Part shown: one piece after another, positions 49,531 through 58,932 of the stretch
How the letters are laid out: each line of letters begins with the position of its first letter
Position numbering within the stretch: position 1 is the stretch's first letter
NCBI RefSeq assembly: GCF_001096185.1
Contig: NZ_CRPU01000005.1
Location: 62,001-126,000, forward strand
Reading direction: 5' to 3'
Length of the DNA stretch: 64,000 nt
From: Streptococcus pneumoniae
GTDB taxonomy: Bacteria; Bacillota; Bacilli; Lactobacillales; Streptococcaceae
Notes under the pieces: model-generated
What the model was told of the DNA's origin: nothing
The model's input: only the letters and a program-made list of their open reading frames with translations
The model's database searches: none
Translations under genes and position numbers: made by a program

Positions 49531-50256
49531 ATGCGTTTAGATAATTTATTAGCCCAAGAAAAAGTTAGCCGAAAGGCCATGAAGCAAGCCTTACTCAAAG
49601 GGGAAATTCTCGTCGATGGTTGCCCAGCCCGCTCCCTAGCCCAAAATATCGATACAGGACTACAAAAACTCCTTTTTCAAGACCAAATCATTCGAGGCTA
49701 TGAGCACACCTATCTTATGCTTCATAAACCAGCTAGTGTCGTTACAGCCAACAAAGACAAGAAACTTCCAACCGTCATGGACCTCCTTCCGCCTGACATC
49801 CAGTCTGACAAGCTCTATGCCGTCGGCCGACTGGACCGAGATACGACAGGACTCCTCCTCTTGACCGATAACGGTCCCTTGGGCTTCCAACTCCTCCATC
49901 CCCAATATCATGTCGATAAAACTTACCAAGTCCAGGTTAATGGACTTCTAATACCTGACCATATCCAAACCTTTCAAAAGGGAATTATCTTTTTAGATGG
50001 CACTGTCTGTAAACCTGCAAGACTAGAGATTCTATCAACAAGTCCTTCCTACAGCGAAGCCTCTATTACCATTTCAGAAGGAAAATTTCATCAAGTCAAG
50101 AAAATGTTCCTCTCGGTTGGGGTCAAGGTGACTTCTCTCAAACGTATCCATTTTGGACCTTGGAGCTTGGATGATAATCTTCAAGAAGGAGACTACCGCC
50201 CCCTTAACTCAGAAGAGTTGGCAAGCATTCGTGAATTTCTCAGAAAAAGTGATTAA
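49531..50256 (+). CDS. RsuA-family pseudouridine synthase
   Basis: A 241-residue enzyme with an N-terminal S4 RNA-binding domain (MRLDNLLAQEKVSRKAMKQAL) and a RsuA/RluB-type catalytic domain with the nucleophile Asp in GRLDRDTTG (near residue 103). KTYQVQVNG and EGKFHQVKKMF are further family motifs. It modifies 16S or 23S rRNA; RsuA (16S U516) is the closest type by length. The message appears leaderless. Confidence 0.9.
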   Translation: MRLDNLLAQEKVSRKAMKQALLKGEILVDGCPARSLAQNIDTGLQKLLFQDQIIRGYEHTYLMLHKPASVVTANKDKKLPTVMDLLPPDIQSDKLYAVGRLDRDTTGLLLLTDNGPLGFQLLHPQYHVDKTYQVQVNGLLIPDHIQTFQKGIIFLDGTVCKPARLEILSTSPSYSEASITISEGKFHQVKKMFLSVGVKVTSLKRIHFGPWSLDDNLQEGDYRPLNSEELASIREFLRKSD

Positions 50257-50288
50257 AAAATGAGCTCGGAAACATCCAAGCTCATTTT
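50257..50288. terminator. Bidirectional terminator between convergent genes
   Basis: AAAATGAGCT / AGCTCATTTT hairpin between the pseudouridine synthase and rhodanese-like genes. Confidence 0.85.
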
Positions 50289-50289
50289 C

Positions 50290-50673
50290 TTATTTCTCAA
50301 CTTTCACTTTCCCTTTCCAAGAATCCAATCCATAAGAAAGGATATAAATCTCAGAAAAACCTTGTTTTTTCAAGTAAAGGGCCGCATTTGTAACCCGTTG
50401 CGCACGTTGGTTTTCGTAAAGAAGGACAGGTTTATCCTTACGAAGGGCTGCAAGACTGGTCTTCAACTGACTTGAAGGAATATTGCGGGCCCCAAGGATA
50501 TGTTTTCTGTGAAATTCTGCTGGGTCACGCAAATCAATCAATTGACCCGTACGAATCAAGGCTTCAAACTCCTCGTTGTCTACAATTTTAGCCGCACGGC
50601 GAATACGAAAATAGTTAAAGCCCATCCATGCCAACATTGCCAGTATAAGCGCCCACAAAATCCAAGTAACCAT
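50290..50673 (-). CDS. Membrane-anchored rhodanese-like protein, catalytic Cys absent
   Basis: A 127-residue protein with an N-terminal transmembrane helix (3-21) and a rhodanese domain (LIDLRDPAEFHRKHILGARNIP). The active-site loop, normally C-x4-R, reads LLYENQRAQR without cysteine, so sulfur transfer is unlikely. It overlaps the yqgQ stop by one base. Possibly a binding or regulatory domain. Confidence 0.85.
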   Translation of the reverse strand: MVTWILWALILAMLAWMGFNYFRIRRAAKIVDNEEFEALIRTGQLIDLRDPAEFHRKHILGARNIPSSQLKTSLAALRKDKPVLLYENQRAQRVTNAALYLKKQGFSEIYILSYGLDSWKGKVKVEK

Positions 50674-50894
50674 TAGTTCTTTTCTCCATTTTTCTCAATA
50701 TAATCCAATTCTATCTTGTGCTCTCTGCGAAGAACCGCTTCCGCTTCCAGATAGTCTAATTTGTCCATCAGCCCTGCATCGTAAATCCGAGAAAGCTCCA
50801 ACTTCATCAGTTCAATATCATATAAGCGTTTTCCCATGTAAACAATAATACCAAATCGTTTGAGGAATTGCTGCACATCATAGAATGTTTTCAT
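50673..50894 (-). CDS. YqgQ-like (DUF910) protein
   Basis: A 73-residue protein matching DUF910/YqgQ: KTFYDVQQFLKRFGIIVY, then YDIELMKLELSRIYDAGLM. Function unknown. I start at ATG 50894, which fits the family N-terminus. TGCTAGAAT lies only 7 bases upstream, so the message is probably leaderless. Divergent from the LysR gene. Confidence 0.82.
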   Translation of the reverse strand: MKTFYDVQQFLKRFGIIVYMGKRLYDIELMKLELSRIYDAGLMDKLDYLEAEAVLRREHKIELDYIEKNGEKN

Positions 50895-50901
50895 AAGACT
50901 C

Positions 50902-50910
50902 ATTCTAGCA
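50902..50910 (-). promoter_or_regulatory. Extended -10 seven bases before the yqgQ ATG
   Basis: Minus strand TGCTAGAAT (hexamer 50907-50902), start codon at 50894. Confidence 0.55.
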
Positions 50911-50990
50911 AAATTTTGTGTTTTTTTCAAGAAGAGACTCACACAAAGCTCCTGATTTTCCTATCTTCTTTGGCGATTCTGACGCAAGTG

Positions 50991-50999
50991 TGGTACAAT
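50991..50999 (+). promoter_or_regulatory. Extended -10 six bases before the LysR ATG
   Basis: TGGTACAAT ends at 50999; ATG at 51006. The spacing is identical to the flavoprotein gene at 1070. Confidence 0.6.
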
Positions 51000-51005
51000 A
51001 AAAAC

Positions 51006-51914
51006 ATGAGAATTCAACAATTACATTATATTATCAAAATCGTCGAAACTGGCTCCATGAATGAGGCAGCCAAGCAACTCTTTATCACCCAGCCAAGTCT
51101 TTCCAATGCTGTGAGAGATTTGGAAAATGAAATGGGCATTGAAATCTTTATCCGCAATCCCAAGGGAATCACCTTGACCCGTGATGGGATGGAGTTCCTC
51201 TCTTATGCCCGTCAGGTTGTCGAGCAAACCCAGCTTCTGGAGGAACGCTATAAAAATCCTGTCGCCCACCGCGAACTCTTTAGCGTTTCATCCCAGCACT
51301 ATGCCTTTGTGGTCAATGCCTTCGTCTCTCTGCTAAAGAAAAGTGATATGGAGAAATATGAGCTCTTTCTTCGTGAAACTCGTACTTGGGAAATTATCGA
51401 CGACGTCAAGAACTTCCGTAGTGAGGTCGGTGTCCTATTTTTGAACAGCTACAACCGTGATGTTTTAACGAAAATGCTGGATGACAACCACCTGCTGGCT
51501 CATCATCTCTTCACAGCGCAACCGCATATCTTTGTCAGCAAGACCAACCCTCTGGCAAAGAAAGACAAGGTCAAACTGTCTGATTTGGAAAACTTCCCTT
51601 ACCTCAGCTATGACCAAGGGACACACAACTCCTTCTACTTTTCAGAAGAGATTCTTTCCCAAGAACACCACAAGAAATCCATTGTGGTCAGTGACCGTGC
51701 TACCCTCTTTAATCTCTTGATTGGTCTGGACGGATACACAATCGCAACAGGGATTTTGAACAGCAACCTCAACGGAGACAATATCGTTTCTATCCCACTT
51801 GATATTGATGATCCAATTGAGCTGGTCTATATCCAGCATGAAAAAACCAGCCTATCTAAGATGGGAGAACGCTTTATCGACTATCTACTAGAAGAAGTCC
51901 AGTTTGATAATTGA
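51006..51914 (+). CDS. LysR-family regulator (CpsY/MtaR/MetR-like)
   Basis: A 302-residue LysR protein. The N-terminal winged helix starts MRIQQLHYIIKIVETGSMNE and continues AAKQLFITQPSLSNAVRDLE; the effector domain spans residues 90-300. It resembles the streptococcal CpsY/MtaR/MetR regulators of methionine and cysteine uptake, an assignment from memory. The start at 51006 matches the universal LysR N-terminus; the longer frame upstream (to 50868) crosses the promoter. Confidence 0.88.
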   Translation: MRIQQLHYIIKIVETGSMNEAAKQLFITQPSLSNAVRDLENEMGIEIFIRNPKGITLTRDGMEFLSYARQVVEQTQLLEERYKNPVAHRELFSVSSQHYAFVVNAFVSLLKKSDMEKYELFLRETRTWEIIDDVKNFRSEVGVLFLNSYNRDVLTKMLDDNHLLAHHLFTAQPHIFVSKTNPLAKKDKVKLSDLENFPYLSYDQGTHNSFYFSEEILSQEHHKKSIVVSDRATLFNLLIGLDGYTIATGILNSNLNGDNIVSIPLDIDDPIELVYIQHEKTSLSKMGERFIDYLLEEVQFDN

Positions 51915-51922
51915 GAAATGAT

Positions 51923-51970
51923 AAGAACCAATATGTAGGCTAGCAACAACCTGCACATTGGTTCTTTTTA
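51923..51970. terminator. Bidirectional terminator between LysR and SDR genes
   Basis: AAGAACCAAT...ATTGGTTCTT hairpin with inner TGTAGG / CCTGCA pairing. Confidence 0.85.
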
Positions 51971-52723
51971 TTTATAATTAAAGATTCCCCCTGCCAACTT
52001 ATCAGCTAGCTTAGGAAAGAGAGTATAAAACTTATGGGCTAGGTTCAACAAAATCGGGAGATTAAGTTCTCGTTTGTTTTTTCCTATAGTCTTGACAATC
52101 TTTTTAGCCACTGCATCTGGTTCTAAAAGGAAGCGGTCAATCGATTTGAGATAGGTGCCATCTGGGTCGGCCTGGTCAAAAAATTCTGTACGGATTGGTC
52201 CTGGATTGACCGTTGTCACATAGACTCCATAGGGCATCAGTTCGAGGCGCAGAGCATTTGAAAAACCAATAGCCGCAAACTTGGTCGCTGAGTAAAGACT
52301 GGACTTGCCAGTAGCAATCAAACCAGCCATGCTAACAATATTGATGATATGACCTTTTCGACTTTCCTTCATTCGAGCCGCAAGGCGACGAGATAGATTC
52401 ATCAGGGCAAAGGTATTGACCTCAAACATCTGATGAATATCTTGGTCAGAAATCTGGTCAAATTCCTCAAAAATCCCGTAACCAGCGTTGTTAATCAAGA
52501 CATCAATCTTGCCATAGCGGAGATAGAGATCAGTTACCAGAGATTCTAAAGCTGAATCATCGGTAATATCGATTTCAATCAAATCTGCATGGGGATGGTT
52601 TCCGTAGAGTTGGGCTAATTTTTCCTTATCTCTACCAAGCAAGATGAGCTGGTCATTTGGCAAGAGTTTGACCATCTCTTGTGCTAGGCCACCGCTAGCT
52701 CCAGTAATGAGAATAGTAGGCAT
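51968..52723 (-). CDS. Short-chain dehydrogenase/reductase
   Basis: A 251-residue classical SDR with the NAD(P) motif TGASGGLAQEM (residues 7-17), NNAGYG (about 88-93), catalytic Ser (MAGL...) and YSATKFA (Tyr/Lys near 153-157), and the PGPIRTEF motif. Substrate unknown. Lies 20 bases behind rnz. Confidence 0.9.
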   Translation of the reverse strand: MPTILITGASGGLAQEMVKLLPNDQLILLGRDKEKLAQLYGNHPHADLIEIDITDDSALESLVTDLYLRYGKIDVLINNAGYGIFEEFDQISDQDIHQMFEVNTFALMNLSRRLAARMKESRKGHIINIVSMAGLIATGKSSLYSATKFAAIGFSNALRLELMPYGVYVTTVNPGPIRTEFFDQADPDGTYLKSIDRFLLEPDAVAKKIVKTIGKNKRELNLPILLNLAHKFYTLFPKLADKLAGGIFNYK

Positions 52724-52743
52724 ACTGTTCCTTTCTCGATCTT

Positions 52744-53673
52744 TTAGATTTCCACTTCTTCCAAATCCTTGACCACATGGACATTTTCAAAGACACTAGC
52801 AGCGTCTTTTTTGAGCTTGCTGATATCTTTTGAGAGGAAACGGGCACTGATATGGTTGAGCAATAGTCGTTTGGCACCTGCTTCTACCGCTACTTGTGCA
52901 GCTTGCATGTTAGTAGAGTGACCATGATTACGAGCAATTATTTCATCGCCCTTGCCATAAGTCGATTCATGGACAAGGACATCGGCATTGACAGCCAGAC
53001 GCACACTGGCATCCGTTTTTCGAGTGTCTCCTAAAATAGTGATAATTTTACCTGGACGTGGGGCTGAGATATAGTCTGCCGCCTTGATTTCAGTTCCGTC
53101 TTCTAAAACAACGTCCTGACCGTTTTTAATTTTTCCAAAAAGCGGGCCAAATGGGACACCAGCTGCCTTGAGTTTTTCAGCATTTAGCGTTCCTTCCAAG
53201 TCCTTTTGAATGACACGATAGCCAACACAGAAAATAGTATGATCCAACTCCTCTGCATACACCGTGAATTTATCGGTCTCAAGGATTTTACCTAGAGAAT
53301 CTTGGTCAAACTCATGAAAATGAATACGGTAAGGCAGGCGAGAACCCGACACACGAAGACTGGTTAAGACAAATGACTTGATACCTTGCGGTCCATAGAT
53401 TTCCAAATCTGTCTGCTCTTCATTGGCCTGAAAGGCACGGCTAGAAAGGAAACCTGGCAGACCAAAAATGTGGTCTCCATGCAAGTGAGTGATAAAGATT
53501 TTGCTGACCTTACGTGGTCGAATTGTGGTTTCCAGAATGCGATTTTGCGTTCCCTCTCCACAGTCAAAGAGCCAAACTTCGTTAATCTCGTCCAAGAGTT
53601 TCAGGGCGAGACTTGAAACGTTGCGGGCTTTAGAGGGCTGACCAGCCCCCGTTCCTAAAAATTGAATATCCAT
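52744..53673 (-). CDS. rnz: Ribonuclease Z
   Basis: A 309-residue metallo-beta-lactamase-fold tRNA 3' endonuclease. Zinc motif [12 protein letters not shown] (near residue 63), the DTRKT loop, the [11 protein letters not shown] motif and the final HISARF His ligand are present. The start is weakly preceded by AGAAAG. It follows an unnamed ORF by 14 bases in the miaA-hflX-rnz cluster. Confidence 0.95.
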   Translation of the reverse strand: MDIQFLGTGAGQPSKARNVSSLALKLLDEINEVWLFDCGEGTQNRILETTIRPRKVSKIFITHLHGDHIFGLPGFLSSRAFQANEEQTDLEIYGPQGIKSFVLTSLRVSGSRLPYRIHFHEFDQDSLGKILETDKFTVYAEELDHTIFCVGYRVIQKDLEGTLNAEKLKAAGVPFGPLFGKIKNGQDVVLEDGTEIKAADYISAPRPGKIITILGDTRKTDASVRLAVNADVLVHESTYGKGDEIIARNHGHSTNMQAAQVAVEAGAKRLLLNHISARFLSKDISKLKKDAASVFENVHVVKDLEEVEI

Positions 53674-53687
53674 TCGATACTTTCTAA

Positions 53688-54311
53688 TTAATCAATATAT
53701 AACATGGCTGTGCGGTTTTCCGATCGGAAATAGCGCTTGCCAGAAAAAGCAGTGGCTTCTTGTAATAACTCCTCTTGGCTGTAACCTTTGAGACGTGTAC
53801 GACCATCCGCCAAGCTTTCCAAATCAGTCAAAGCTGTGAGATTCTCCACGCTAACAATTTCCTCGTCCTCGACAGCCTTCATGTAAATCTTGCCAGACTC
53901 CTCAAAGACCAGTTGATGGGGGAAAATTTGCGCAATTTCAAAGAGTAAGTCAGCCAAGATTTTCTCCTCATTTTCAGAGAAAATTCTACCCAGCCCCTCA
54001 CTCTCATAACAAAAACCAAAGGATTTACCAGACAGATTAAGCCGAATAAAAGGCTTATTCTCTAGAGTGAAACTAGGTTCAGTATTGTAAAGATTCAGTT
54101 CCTGACTGAGTTCCGCAAAATAATCCGTCGCTGCTTGAGGACTCTTTTTCTGGTAGAGTTCTGCAAAGTAAGCATTGACCACGCTAGGCGGAGGTGTGAT
54201 AAGTGTTAACTGCTCCTGCTCTGTTTTACCAGCTAGAAGCTGATCCAGATAGACCTTGTCCAGACTTGTATAACCTCCATACTTTAGAGCCAAAGTTTTA
54301 ATATCAGTCAT
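53688..54311 (-). CDS. Conserved hypothetical protein, streptococcal
   Basis: A 207-residue soluble protein I cannot assign to a named family. It starts [20 protein letters not shown] and ends [17 protein letters not shown]. No membrane segment or signal peptide. It overlaps hflX by 8 bases and precedes rnz, so it is co-transcribed with tRNA-modification and ribosome-rescue genes. Mixed alpha/beta composition; no catalytic motif evident. Confidence 0.75.
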   Translation of the reverse strand: MTDIKTLALKYGGYTSLDKVYLDQLLAGKTEQEQLTLITPPPSVVNAYFAELYQKKSPQAATDYFAELSQELNLYNTEPSFTLENKPFIRLNLSGKSFGFCYESEGLGRIFSENEEKILADLLFEIAQIFPHQLVFEESGKIYMKAVEDEEIVSVENLTALTDLESLADGRTRLKGYSQEELLQEATAFSGKRYFRSENRTAMLYID

Positions 54312-55542
54312 AAAATTCTTCTAACCTCCATTTATTTTTCTCAGAAATGTAGCCTCTAATCACTTCGCCGTCCTCTTGATAATCGCGTTCTTCCAGAATC
54401 GCAACACTTTCCAAATCATGAATCTTGTAGGACTTTGAAAAAGGCACTCGCAGGGTAAAAGACTCAAAAATATCCTTGATTTTCTCTAAAAATAGTGCCT
54501 GCAAGTTCTCACGACTATCCTCAGACTTGGCAGAAATGAGGGCATAAGGTGTTTGGGTCGGCGTGAAATCCTCCACCAAATCCGCTTTATTATACAGGGT
54601 CAGGCGAGGAATATCTTCCATATCCAAGTCTTTCATGATGGACAGGACTGTTTTTTCATGTTCCTCGTGGTAAGGATTGCTGGCATCGATAACATGAACC
54701 AGAAGGTCTACATGCTTGCTTTCTTCCAAGGTTGACTTGAAACTGGACACCAACTCTGTCGGCAAATCTTGGATAAAGCCCACAGTATCAGTCAAAGTTA
54801 CTTGGAGATTGCCCCCCAGATGGATACTCTTAGTCGTCGCATCCAGAGTCGCAAAGAGCTCGTCAGCTTCATACTGTGTCTTACTGGTCAAGGTGTTCAT
54901 GATGGTTGACTTCCCAGCATTGGTGTAACCAATCAGACCAATCTTAAAGGTGCTAGACTCCAGACGTTTTTCTCTGACAGTCGCCCGATTTTTCTCAACC
55001 ACCTTGAGCTGACGCTCGATATCCGTGATTTGATTGCGAACACTACGACGGTTCAGCTCCAGCTGGCTCTCACCTGGTCCACGGGAACCAATTCCCCCAG
55101 CCTGACGGCTGAGCATAATCCCCTGACCAACCAAGCGAGGCAAGAGATATTTGATCTGGGCTAGGTGAACTTGGAGCTTCCCTTCATGGCTTCGAGCTCG
55201 CATAGCAAAGATATCCAAAATCAACTGCATACGGTCAATGACCTTGACACCCAGAACTTCTTCTAAATTGACATTCTGCCTTGGTGTCAAACGATTGTTG
55301 ACGATGACAGTGGTGATTTCTTCTGCATCAACCATCCGCGCAATTTCTTCCAACTTACCAGAGCCGACGAAGGTCTTGGAATCATATTTTTCACGTTTTT
55401 GCTTGTAGCTATCGACTACGACTGCCCCAGCTGTCTTAGCCAGACTGGCCAATTCTTCCATGGAGAGGTCAAAATTGTCCATGCCCTGCAATTCCACACC
55501 TATGAGCAGGACTCGCTCCTCTTTTTTCTCCGTTTCAATCAT
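54304..55542 (-). CDS. hflX: GTPase HflX
   Basis: A 412-residue ribosome-splitting GTPase. N-terminal HflX domain ([31 protein letters not shown]), then the G domain with GYTNAGKST (near 205), [10 protein letters not shown] and NKAD. Overlaps miaA by 8 bases and the downstream hypothetical gene by 8 bases. Start preceded by GAGGAG. Confidence 0.95.
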   Translation of the reverse strand: MIETEKKEERVLLIGVELQGMDNFDLSMEELASLAKTAGAVVVDSYKQKREKYDSKTFVGSGKLEEIARMVDAEEITTVIVNNRLTPRQNVNLEEVLGVKVIDRMQLILDIFAMRARSHEGKLQVHLAQIKYLLPRLVGQGIMLSRQAGGIGSRGPGESQLELNRRSVRNQITDIERQLKVVEKNRATVREKRLESSTFKIGLIGYTNAGKSTIMNTLTSKTQYEADELFATLDATTKSIHLGGNLQVTLTDTVGFIQDLPTELVSSFKSTLEESKHVDLLVHVIDASNPYHEEHEKTVLSIMKDLDMEDIPRLTLYNKADLVEDFTPTQTPYALISAKSEDSRENLQALFLEKIKDIFESFTLRVPFSKSYKIHDLESVAILEERDYQEDGEVIRGYISEKNKWRLEEFYD

Positions 55543-56419
55543 CTAAAAACTCCTCTATCTGGCTTAAAATGCGGTCTTTTACACCAGCTTCTCCAATCTG
55601 ATAAAAGGTGACCTGCATGCGATTACGGAACCAGGTCAACTGACGCTTGGCAAAACGTCGGGTCGCCTGTTTGAGACTCTCACTGGCTTCTTCCAAGGAT
55701 TGCTCTCCACGGAAATAAGGAAAGAGTTCCTTGTAGCCAATTCCTTTAGCAGCCTGCACATCAGGGTAATGGTCAAAAAGCCACTTGGCCTCATCCAAAA
55801 GCCCAGCCTCAAACATCAAATCCACTCGATGATTGATTCGTTCATATAATTGACTGCGTTCATCATCCAAGCAGATAATCAATGGTTCATACAAGGTCTC
55901 TTGATTTTCCAAATCCTGACCAAAATGGGCAATTTCTAAGGCACGCATCGCACGACGACGATTAAACTGGGGAATTTCAAGACCTGCTTGCTCTACCAGA
56001 TGGGCTAACTCCTCATCTGTATAAGGCTCCAAGCTAGCTCGATAGGCCAAAATCTCCTCATGGGGAGTCTCCCCACCCAGGTGGTAACCTTCTAGCAAGC
56101 TCTGGATATAAAGTCCAGTCCCACCGGCGATAATGGCTAGATTGCCACGACTGTGAATATCCTCAATAGCCATCTTAGCTTCTGAAACAAAATCAAAAGC
56201 CGAGTAAGACTCGGTTACCTCTCTAACATCAATCAAATGATGAGGAACAGCCGCTTGCTCCTCTGGACTAGCCTTGGCCGTCCCAATATCAAGTCCTCGA
56301 TAGACTTGCTGGCTATCTCCACTAACCACTTCGCCATTAAAACGCTTGGCCACTTCAATGGCTAGAGCCGTCTTTCCAACTGCAGTCGGTCCAACAATCA
56401 CAATTATTTTTGTTTTCAT
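55535..56419 (-). CDS. miaA: tRNA dimethylallyltransferase
   Basis: A 294-residue enzyme adding the dimethylallyl group to A37 of UNN-decoding tRNAs. P-loop VGPTAVGKT (8-16), [33 protein letters not shown] and KQLTWFRNR are diagnostic. I start at MKTKIIV behind AAGGAAAAAAG; a longer frame reaches into the -10 (TGTTATAAT, 56459-56464). Confidence 0.95.
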   Translation of the reverse strand: MKTKIIVIVGPTAVGKTALAIEVAKRFNGEVVSGDSQQVYRGLDIGTAKASPEEQAAVPHHLIDVREVTESYSAFDFVSEAKMAIEDIHSRGNLAIIAGGTGLYIQSLLEGYHLGGETPHEEILAYRASLEPYTDEELAHLVEQAGLEIPQFNRRRAMRALEIAHFGQDLENQETLYEPLIICLDDERSQLYERINHRVDLMFEAGLLDEAKWLFDHYPDVQAAKGIGYKELFPYFRGEQSLEEASESLKQATRRFAKRQLTWFRNRMQVTFYQIGEAGVKDRILSQIEEFLDD

Positions 56420-56539
56420 CTTTTTTCCTTGAAAAATTCCCATTTTTTCGTTACTATTATTATAACACAAAAAGGTCAGTCAGAAAAATGTGACCTCTTG
56501 AAGGGGCTGGCTGATTAAGAAGATAAAGGAGGAAGACTC

Positions 56540-56710
56540 ATGGCTAAAGGATTCGCTAAAGGTCTTGTAACAGGTGTCGCAGGAACTGTCGCTGCCGTTG
56601 CAGGTGCAGTATACGCATTTAAAAAGAAAGTGATCGAACCAGAAGAGCAAAAAGCAGCTTTCATCGAAGAAAACCGTAAAAAAGCAGCTCGCCGTCGCGT
56701 ATCACGTTAA
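56540..56710 (+). CDS. DUF3042 family small protein
   Basis: A 56-residue protein starting MAKGFAKGLVTGVAGTVAAV. One glycine/alanine-rich hydrophobic segment is followed by a strongly basic/charged tail ending RRRVSR. It matches DUF3042, a small membrane-associated family of Lactobacillales. The ribosome site AAAGGAGG is near perfect and a strong terminator follows. Divergent from miaA. Confidence 0.85.
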   Translation: MAKGFAKGLVTGVAGTVAAVAGAVYAFKKKVIEPEEQKAAFIEENRKKAARRRVSR

Positions 56711-56715
56711 AAAAC

Positions 56716-56752
56716 AAAAGAAGTTGAGATTTATTGTCTCAACTTCTTTTTC
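56716..56752 (+). terminator. Intrinsic terminator of the DUF3042 gene
   Basis: AAAAGAAGTTGAGA-TTTATTG-TCTCAACTTCTTTTTC hairpin. Confidence 0.9.
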
Positions 56753-56760
56753 TATTCTTT

Positions 56761-56927
56761 TATACTCAATGAAAATCAAAGAGCAAACTAGGAAACTAGC
56801 CGCAGGTTGCTCAAAACACTGTTTTGTGAGGTTGTAGATAGAACTGACGAAGTCAGCTCAATACATGATTTTGAGGTTGTTGATGAAGCGACGCTGACGT
56901 GGTTTGAAGAAATTTTCGAAGAGTTTT
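56761..56927 (+). repeat. BOX element abutting the thyA 3' end
   Basis: boxC (TATACTCAATGAAAATCAAAG), boxB (GTTGTAGATAGAACTGACGAAG) plus a second partial boxB, and boxA ending TTTTCGAAGAGTTTT. The thyA stop codon (56928-56926) lies at its right boundary. Confidence 0.85.
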
Positions 56928-57765
56928 AAATAGCTAGGTCAAACTTCAACTGTGGCTTGACAGGGTCATAATCCACCAACTCAAAATCTTCCGCTTTGAT
57001 ATCAAAGAAATTGGTCTTATCTGGTACATTCAAGACCAAACGTGGTTGACAGTTTGACGGCTCACGACGGAGCAATTCCTGAGCTTGTTCAAATTGATTG
57101 TCATAGATATGGAGGTTATTGATGAAGTAGAAGAACTTTCCAACCTTCCAGCCAAAATGCTTGGCAATCATCATTTGAAGAGCCACATACTGCATAGCAT
57201 TGATGTGGTGGGCCACTAACATGTCATTCGAACGCTGCGTCAAGGTCGCATCCAGATAGATTTCCCCCTCTACACGGCGGACATCAAACATGGTCTGAAA
57301 GGCACAGGGGAGCAGTCCATCTGTTTCTTCGAAAGCTTGATAATCCCAGAGAGAGATAATATTGCGGCGGTTCCAAGGGTTGGCTTCCAACTGTTTGAGA
57401 AGCTTATTGATAATATCGTGTTTCTTAACAACGGCACCATAGCGCTCACCAATGGTTCCTGTATCCCCCACTTCCCAGTCATTCCAGTAGTGAACGTTGT
57501 ACTTGCTATTCAGAACCTCTAGGCTATTAGACTGGTCTTGGTAGATCCAAAGAACTTCTTTGATGGCGGATTTGATGGCAATGGGACGCAAAGTTGTGAT
57601 GGGGAATTCCCCTTTTGCCAAGTCATACTCGGAAAAGGCACCTGTTACATACTTGGAGTTGGCGACAGTCCCATCCTTGTACTTAGGACGAGCCTGCTCA
57701 GAAAAGACACCGTCTTTGAGGATTCGTTCAATATTTTCTTTAAAAATCGTATCTGCTTTTGTCAT
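56926..57765 (-). CDS. thyA: Thymidylate synthase
   Basis: A 279-residue ThyA making dTMP from dUMP and methylene-tetrahydrofolate. The nucleophile Cys lies in [26 protein letters not shown] and the C-terminal [15 protein letters not shown] contact dUMP and folate. Monocistronic with an extended -10 (TGCTATACT, hexamer 57795-57800) and SD GAGGTGAGAG. The stop lies at the edge of a BOX element. Confidence 0.96.
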   Translation of the reverse strand: MTKADTIFKENIERILKDGVFSEQARPKYKDGTVANSKYVTGAFSEYDLAKGEFPITTLRPIAIKSAIKEVLWIYQDQSNSLEVLNSKYNVHYWNDWEVGDTGTIGERYGAVVKKHDIINKLLKQLEANPWNRRNIISLWDYQAFEETDGLLPCAFQTMFDVRRVEGEIYLDATLTQRSNDMLVAHHINAMQYVALQMMIAKHFGWKVGKFFYFINNLHIYDNQFEQAQELLRREPSNCQPRLVLNVPDKTNFFDIKAEDFELVDYDPVKPQLKFDLAI

Positions 57766-57811
57766 TTACTCTCACCTCATTTATTGTCCTAACTAGTATA
57801 GCATAAAAAAA

Positions 57812-57859
57812 GAAAGGAGGAAAATCACTCGCTTATAGAAAGCAATTTTCTCCTTTTTT
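57812..57859 (-). terminator. Intrinsic terminator of the glucokinase gene
   Basis: AAAGGAGAAAATTGC...GATTTTCCTCCTTT hairpin with T runs on both sides. Confidence 0.85.
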
Positions 57860-57862
57860 ATT

Positions 57863-58822
57863 TTATTGCAATACAAGTGATGCTGCTCCGATAACCCCAG
57901 CGTCATTTCCTAGAGTTGCAAGAGCCAATTTTGTTGATGTGCGTACTTGTGGGAAGCTATTTTCGTCGTAGACTTTTTGAACACCTTGTAGAAGGAATTC
58001 TCCCGCAGCTGACACACCACCACCGATGACGATTGTTGATGGGTTGAGGATTGAACCGATATTGGCACAAGCGATTCCCAAGTAACGTGAGAAGTTACGG
58101 TAAACGATCAAGGCGAGGTCGTCTCCTTCTTTTGCGAGATCAAAGACAGTCTTAGCGGTTACTTCTTCTCCGTTATCAATCAAGCGTTTCAAGGCTGCAT
58201 CGCCTTCGTATTCATCAGCATAGCGACGAGTCAAGTTGACAATCCCTGTTGCTGAAGCAACTGTCTCAAGACAGCCTTTTTTACCACAAGTACATGCGAT
58301 TGGTTGGTCAAAGTCAACAGTGATGTGGCCAAGCTCACCTGCTGCACCAGCAACACCGTGAAGCAATTTGCCTTCTGCGACGATACCGCCACCAACACCA
58401 GTCCCGAGTGTCATAAAGACAACGTCTGGTTGGTTATCACCAGCCCCCATCCAGCGCTCACCAAGAGCTGCCACGTTGGCATCATTATCGATGAAAAATG
58501 GAATGCCCAAGGCTTTTTCAATTTTTTCTTTGATTGGTTGAAGGGTTTTCCAGTTGAGGTTGTAGGCACCAATAACAGTCCCTTTTTCACGGTCAACCAC
58601 ACCTGGTGATCCCATTCCGATACCTTGGAAGTCTGCTGCTGCCAATCCAAGCAAGTCCAAACGATGTTGAATAGACTCAATCATATCATCTACGATATGA
58701 CTTCCCTCATCCAAAATGTTAGTCTTGATAGACCATTTTTCTTGGATTTCTCCTGCTGTTGTTAAGATTGCAAATTTGATAGAAGTTCCACCAAGGTCAA
58801 TCCCAATAATCTTTTGACTCAT
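57863..58822 (-). CDS. gki: Glucokinase (ROK family)
   Basis: A 319-residue ROK glucokinase. IGIDLGGTS (6-14), FFIDNDANVAALGE with the catalytic Asp (about 105), GTGVGGGIV, and the intact zinc site GELGH...CTCGKKGCLE are all visible. This contrasts with the ROK kinase of the mannan locus, which lacks the cysteines. The start is MSQKIIG at 58822, 6 bases behind AAAGGAG; extended -10 TGTTATACT at 58871-58876. Confidence 0.95.
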   Translation of the reverse strand: MSQKIIGIDLGGTSIKFAILTTAGEIQEKWSIKTNILDEGSHIVDDMIESIQHRLDLLGLAAADFQGIGMGSPGVVDREKGTVIGAYNLNWKTLQPIKEKIEKALGIPFFIDNDANVAALGERWMGAGDNQPDVVFMTLGTGVGGGIVAEGKLLHGVAGAAGELGHITVDFDQPIACTCGKKGCLETVASATGIVNLTRRYADEYEGDAALKRLIDNGEEVTAKTVFDLAKEGDDLALIVYRNFSRYLGIACANIGSILNPSTIVIGGGVSAAGEFLLQGVQKVYDENSFPQVRTSTKLALATLGNDAGVIGAASLVLQ

Positions 58823-58932
58823 CATATTCTCCTTTTTCATTGTATAATAATTGAAAATGCTTACAGTACTAGTATAACAAAATTCATTTACTTATGCAAA
58901 GGTTTGCATTAACTTTCTGAATTTTATCTGAT

